NCBI RefSeq assembly: GCF_900129215.1
Contig: NZ_FQUQ01000001.1
Span: 124,001 to 188,000, forward strand
From: Pedobacter caeni
Lineage (GTDB): Bacteria; Bacteroidota; Bacteroidia; Sphingobacteriales; Sphingobacteriaceae
Direction: 5' to 3'
DNA length: 64,000 nt
Notes under the pieces: model-generated
The model's input: the letters and a program-made list of their open reading frames with translations, nothing else
Databases searched by the model: none
Told to the model about the DNA's origin: nothing
Part shown: positions 61,323 to 64,000 of the stretch, one piece after another
Position numbering within the stretch: the first letter of the stretch is position 1
How the letters are laid out: the number at the start of each line of letters is the position of its first letter
Made by a program: the position numbers and the translations under genes

Positions 61323-62498
61323 ATGAAAAGAACAGCATATTTAGCAGCAGCATGTATACTTTTATTGCTGTCTCGATGTAAAACAGAAGAAAGGCTGGAT
61401 CATATCGATCCGGATGGACCTGCTCCGGCACAGGTAAACAGTATTAAATCTGAAAGTAAACCGGGAGGGGCAATACTTACCTACAAATTGCCCGCAGATC
61501 CGAACCTTTCTTATGTGAAGGCAGTATATGAGATCCAGGAGGGCGTATTCAGAGAAAGCAAATCCTCCTTTTATACCGATTCACTCAAGCTGGAAGGATT
61601 TGGCGATACAAAAGAGTATACGGTAAAGGTCTATAGCGTAGGAAAAAATGAAAAAGCCTCTGAACCGGTTGAGGTAAAAGTACATCCGCTTACACCACCG
61701 ATCGAAAGTTCATTTAAGGATTTGGTTGTGGACCCGGGCTTTGGCGGGATCAAGATAAAGCTGAAGAATGAGTTTGCAGCGAATATGGCGATTGTAATTA
61801 TGGCAGACACGGTGGGCAATGATGTTTTGTTACCCATCCAGACCTTTTATACCAAGACGATTGCAGGTACATTTTCGGTGAGAGGACTGAGCTCCACGCC
61901 AAAGAAGTTTTCGGTTTACCTGAGGGACAGATGGAACAACAAATCAGAAAGCCTGGTCAAAACGATTACGCCTTTATTTGAACAGAAAGTCCCGAAACCG
62001 TTTAAAGGATTGAAACTTCCGACAGATGAATATGAACCAGTAGAATCGCAATATCCGGTAGACCGGATGTGGGATGATAAGGTCGATAACGGTGTATTTG
62101 CTTCAAGGCACAACACCAATACCCCTCAGTGGTTTACCTTCGATCTCGGCAGACCGGTAGTCATCAGCAGGATGAAAATGCACCAGAGACATCCGGATTA
62201 TACTTATACCGGTGCCAATGTTAAAAGATTTGAATTGTGGGGGACCAATGATCCCGGATTAGATGGGTCATTTGCCAACTGGAAGCTGCTGGGGACATTC
62301 AAGTCTTTCAAACCATCAGGACTACCGCTGGGTAGGGCAACGGCTGAAGACAATAATTATGGGCATACTCAGGGAGAAGATTTTGAACTGGAAGAGATCC
62401 CGCTTGCCTATCGGTACCTGCGTTTCAAAACCCTGGAAACCTATGGTGGAGGATCACAGATTACCATTGCAGAGCTCAGCTTCTGGGGAAAATTATAA
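61323..62498 (+). CDS. Surface lipoprotein with DUF4959, DUF5126 and DUF5000-like domains
   Basis: The 391-residue lipoprotein has a lipid-attachment signal (LLLLSRC, Cys19), an N-terminal fibronectin-III-like DUF4959 (about 20-125, GGAILTYKLPADPNLSYVKA), a second similar DUF5126-like module (about 130-225) and a C-terminal discoidin-like DUF5000 domain (about 250-390, RHNTNTPQWFTFDLGRPVVI). This set is typical of glycan-binding surface proteins encoded after SusD. It starts 16 nt downstream. Confidence 0.88.
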   Translation: MKRTAYLAAACILLLLSRCKTEERLDHIDPDGPAPAQVNSIKSESKPGGAILTYKLPADPNLSYVKAVYEIQEGVFRESKSSFYTDSLKLEGFGDTKEYTVKVYSVGKNEKASEPVEVKVHPLTPPIESSFKDLVVDPGFGGIKIKLKNEFAANMAIVIMADTVGNDVLLPIQTFYTKTIAGTFSVRGLSSTPKKFSVYLRDRWNNKSESLVKTITPLFEQKVPKPFKGLKLPTDEYEPVESQYPVDRMWDDKVDNGVFASRHNTNTPQWFTFDLGRPVVISRMKMHQRHPDYTYTGANVKRFELWGTNDPGLDGSFANWKLLGTFKSFKPSGLPLGRATAEDNNYGHTQGEDFELEEIPLAYRYLRFKTLETYGGGSQITIAELSFWGKL

Positions 62499-62522
62499 AT
62501 GGTCAATACTTAAACTATTCAA

Positions 62523-63629
62523 ATGAAAACTAGATTATATTATTTATTCGTTTTACTGATAGGCTGTGTCATTTTTGCTGCCTGCAAAAAAATGGACAGT
62601 ACTTACAGGCAGTTTGTGATACCTGGAGGTAAATATTATCCCGGAAGAGCAAACGGGGCCAGGTTTCAGCCGGGAAATAAAAGAGGGCGGATTTATTGGC
62701 TCAGAAACGCAGATCCCAAAACGATTAAGGCAAAGATTTTTTGGAACAATTATGCAGATTCTGTGGAAATTCCAATATCAAATGAGCAGGATACGATCAG
62801 CTACATGTTCCGTAATTTGCCTGAAAGCTTTTACACCTTTATCATCAAAACCTATGATAAATCAGGAAATTCCTCTGTGCCGGTAGAGGTTCCTGGTGCA
62901 ATATATGGAGATAACTACCGGGAAAGGTTGCTTCCACGGCCACTAAAAGGAGCACTCTTAAGAACCACAAATAAGCTGTTTACCAAGTGGGAGGCAGCCG
63001 ATATTGCCAGTGGTGCCTATGCAACAGAAATAGAATACACCAATAATGACGGACAGCTGAAAAGCAAAAGAGTCCGCGTAAACATCGATGAGTTTAACGT
63101 AGACGATTATAAAGTGGGTACCCAGTTCAGGTACAGAACTCTTTTTCTGCCCGATACAACAGGGATAGATTTCTTTTATACGCCATACGTGACCAACGAG
63201 AGCCTCTTGCTGGATAAAAAGGAATGGAAAATCATTAACTTTTCATCTGAACATCCGGGAGATGAAAACAAAGTGACCAACTTTATTGATGACAATGCCA
63301 CTACCCGCTGGCATACCAATGCGGGTAATTCCAGGTATCCTCATCATTGTACGATAGATGTGGGAGTGTTGCGTTCCATCAATAAGGTAGGTGTTTACAG
63401 AATGAAAGATGACGACCGTGCTCCGGATAAGATCCAGTTCTTTACCAGTGCTGATAATGTAACCTGGATAGATCAGGGCGTTTTTGATTTTAACCGTAGA
63501 ATTAATGATCAGCAGTTTTTCAACATGACCAATCTGTCTGCGGCAAGGTACATTAAGGTGGTCGGTTTATCCGGTCCTCAATCTTATATGGTTTTGGGCG
63601 AGATCACGCTTTATATACCCTATAATTAA
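62523..63629 (+). CDS. Surface lipoprotein with DUF4998 and discoidin (F5/8 C) domains
   Basis: The 368-residue lipoprotein has a lipobox (CVIFAAC), a DUF4998-like region (about 25-225: FVIPGGKYYPGRANG, GRIYWLRNADPKTIKAKIFW) and a C-terminal F5/8 type C discoidin domain (about 240-366: NFIDDNATTRWHTNAGN, HHCTIDVGVLRSINKVGVYR). It follows the DUF4959 lipoprotein by 24 nt and is the last gene before the terminator. Both lipoproteins probably bind the same glycan as the SusCD pair. Confidence 0.88.
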   Translation: MKTRLYYLFVLLIGCVIFAACKKMDSTYRQFVIPGGKYYPGRANGARFQPGNKRGRIYWLRNADPKTIKAKIFWNNYADSVEIPISNEQDTISYMFRNLPESFYTFIIKTYDKSGNSSVPVEVPGAIYGDNYRERLLPRPLKGALLRTTNKLFTKWEAADIASGAYATEIEYTNNDGQLKSKRVRVNIDEFNVDDYKVGTQFRYRTLFLPDTTGIDFFYTPYVTNESLLLDKKEWKIINFSSEHPGDENKVTNFIDDNATTRWHTNAGNSRYPHHCTIDVGVLRSINKVGVYRMKDDDRAPDKIQFFTSADNVTWIDQGVFDFNRRINDQQFFNMTNLSAARYIKVVGLSGPQSYMVLGEITLYIPYN

Positions 63630-63646
63630 TTCCTTCTGAATACCTG

Positions 63647-63684
63647 ATAAAAGCAGTGATTTCAAATGAAATCGCTGCTTTTAT
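63647..63684. terminator. Bidirectional terminator
   Basis: A 17-bp stem with one G-T pair (63647-63663 with 63668-63684) surrounds an AAAT loop and has A/T-rich ends. It lies between the susCD operon and the convergent LacI-type gene. Confidence 0.85.
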
Positions 63685-63738
63685 ACACCTTCCCGTAGCG
63701 CGACTGATCATGACAAATCAGGCGGGTATGGTTTCCGG

Positions 63739-64000
63739 TTACAGGGAATTTCTCTTTGTGTATTTAAAGGGGATGGCTATTTTCTCCAGTGGACCCTCAA
63801 GGATCATTTTTGCAGCTGCAAGGCCCATAAATTCAAAATCAGTTGAAATTGTGGTGATCCCGTTTAATAGTATTTTCTTGATTGGCGTTTCATTATACGA
63901 GATGATGCCCACATCTGTACCGATCTGGAAATTTATGTTGAGGATACGCTCCAGTAGAAGTACCAGATCATCCTCCATGAGGACAATAAAAACGTCGCCA
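63739..64000 (-). CDS. LacI-family regulator, C-terminal part (cut by right edge)
   Basis: The visible 86 residues (GDVFIVLMEDDLVLLLERIL, then GTDVGIISYNETPIKKIL, ITTISTDFEFMGLAAAKMIL, PFKYTKRNSL) match the end of the periplasmic-binding-protein-like effector domain of LacI/PurR regulators. The frame stays open to base 64000, so the start lies outside. It is convergent to the susCD operon, which has no anti-sigma gene, so it may regulate that operon. Confidence 0.85.
   Translation of the reverse strand, partial: GDVFIVLMEDDLVLLLERILNINFQIGTDVGIISYNETPIKKILLNGITTISTDFEFMGLAAAKMILEGPLEKIAIPFKYTKRNSL

Noticed and set aside
1..64000. CRISPR arrays, tRNA and rRNA genes, intact insertion sequences
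   Set aside because: No regularly spaced repeats, cloverleaf-like sequences, rRNA segments or transposase genes with terminal repeats were noticed; a covariance-model scan would be needed to exclude small RNAs fully.

Overview
The window looks like chromosome of a Bacteroidota bacterium, most likely a Sphingobacteriaceae member such as Pedobacter. The evidence is two SusC/SusD pairs, an ECF sigma/FecR/STN-TonB signalling set, an N-terminal SusC sequence typical of Pedobacter-like receptors, GIN-, DUF4998-, DUF4959- and DUF6266-type proteins, moderate-to-low GC, starts preceded by A-rich stretches rather than strong Shine-Dalgarno sites, and several TAnnTTTG -7 promoter elements. I saw no rRNA, tRNA, CRISPR array or intact insertion sequence.

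Region 1 (1-9534, all minus strand) is a ribosomal-peptide (RiPP) biosynthesis operon and the most interesting part of the window. In transcription order it has a 65-residue precursor peptide with a Val-rich, Thr-ending tail, a hairpin terminator/attenuator, a B12-type radical SAM RiPP-maturation enzyme, a diverged paralogue of that enzyme that has lost the FeS cysteines, a split LanB-type dehydratase (large N part, small C part), and a methyltransferase fused to a class III aminotransferase that runs off the left edge. An orphan LytTR response regulator sits upstream. The fusion enzyme and the C-terminal Thr of the precursor suggest daptide-like amination and methylation of the peptide C-terminus, combined with dehydration and radical C-methylation. 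I know of no described class with this combination. No LanC, protease or transporter is visible; they may lie beyond the left edge.

Region 2 (9.5-14 kb) has a GH65 phosphorylase relic, a membrane protein, an aldo/keto reductase-AraC pair, a decayed copy of a susC 5' leader and two small plus-strand genes.

Region 3 (14-22 kb) is a minus-strand nutrient-uptake locus: ECF sigma factor, FecR anti-sigma, SusC with STN domain, SusD and a TlpA-like thioredoxin lipid-envelope protein.

Region 4 (22-37 kb) is mixed: an SF1 helicase with a C-terminal nuclease-like domain (possible defence gene), a DJ-1/PfpI domain fused to a beta-lactamase-fold domain without its catalytic residues, a membrane AraC regulator, hypothetical membrane proteins, a DUF1826 protein, an alpha/beta hydrolase, and a GH123-like/FG-GAP pair behind a LacI-type operator.

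Region 5 (37.8-50 kb) is a terpene region: a P450-terpene synthase-terpene synthase operon next to a divergent XRE regulator with palindromic sites between them, an LCMT-type methyltransferase, and a third terpene synthase in an operon with an AAA ATPase. Small hypothetical genes are interspersed.

Region 6 (50-55.9 kb) has tandem GIDE-domain membrane proteins, a DUF1801-like protein, an SDR/HbpS pair with a divergent IclR regulator, a DUF1349-like secreted protein and a DEDDh exonuclease.

Region 7 (56-64 kb) is a second SusC/SusD locus with two surface lipoproteins (DUF4959/DUF5126/DUF5000-like and DUF4998/discoidin-like), followed by the C-terminus of a convergent LacI-family regulator cut by the right edge.
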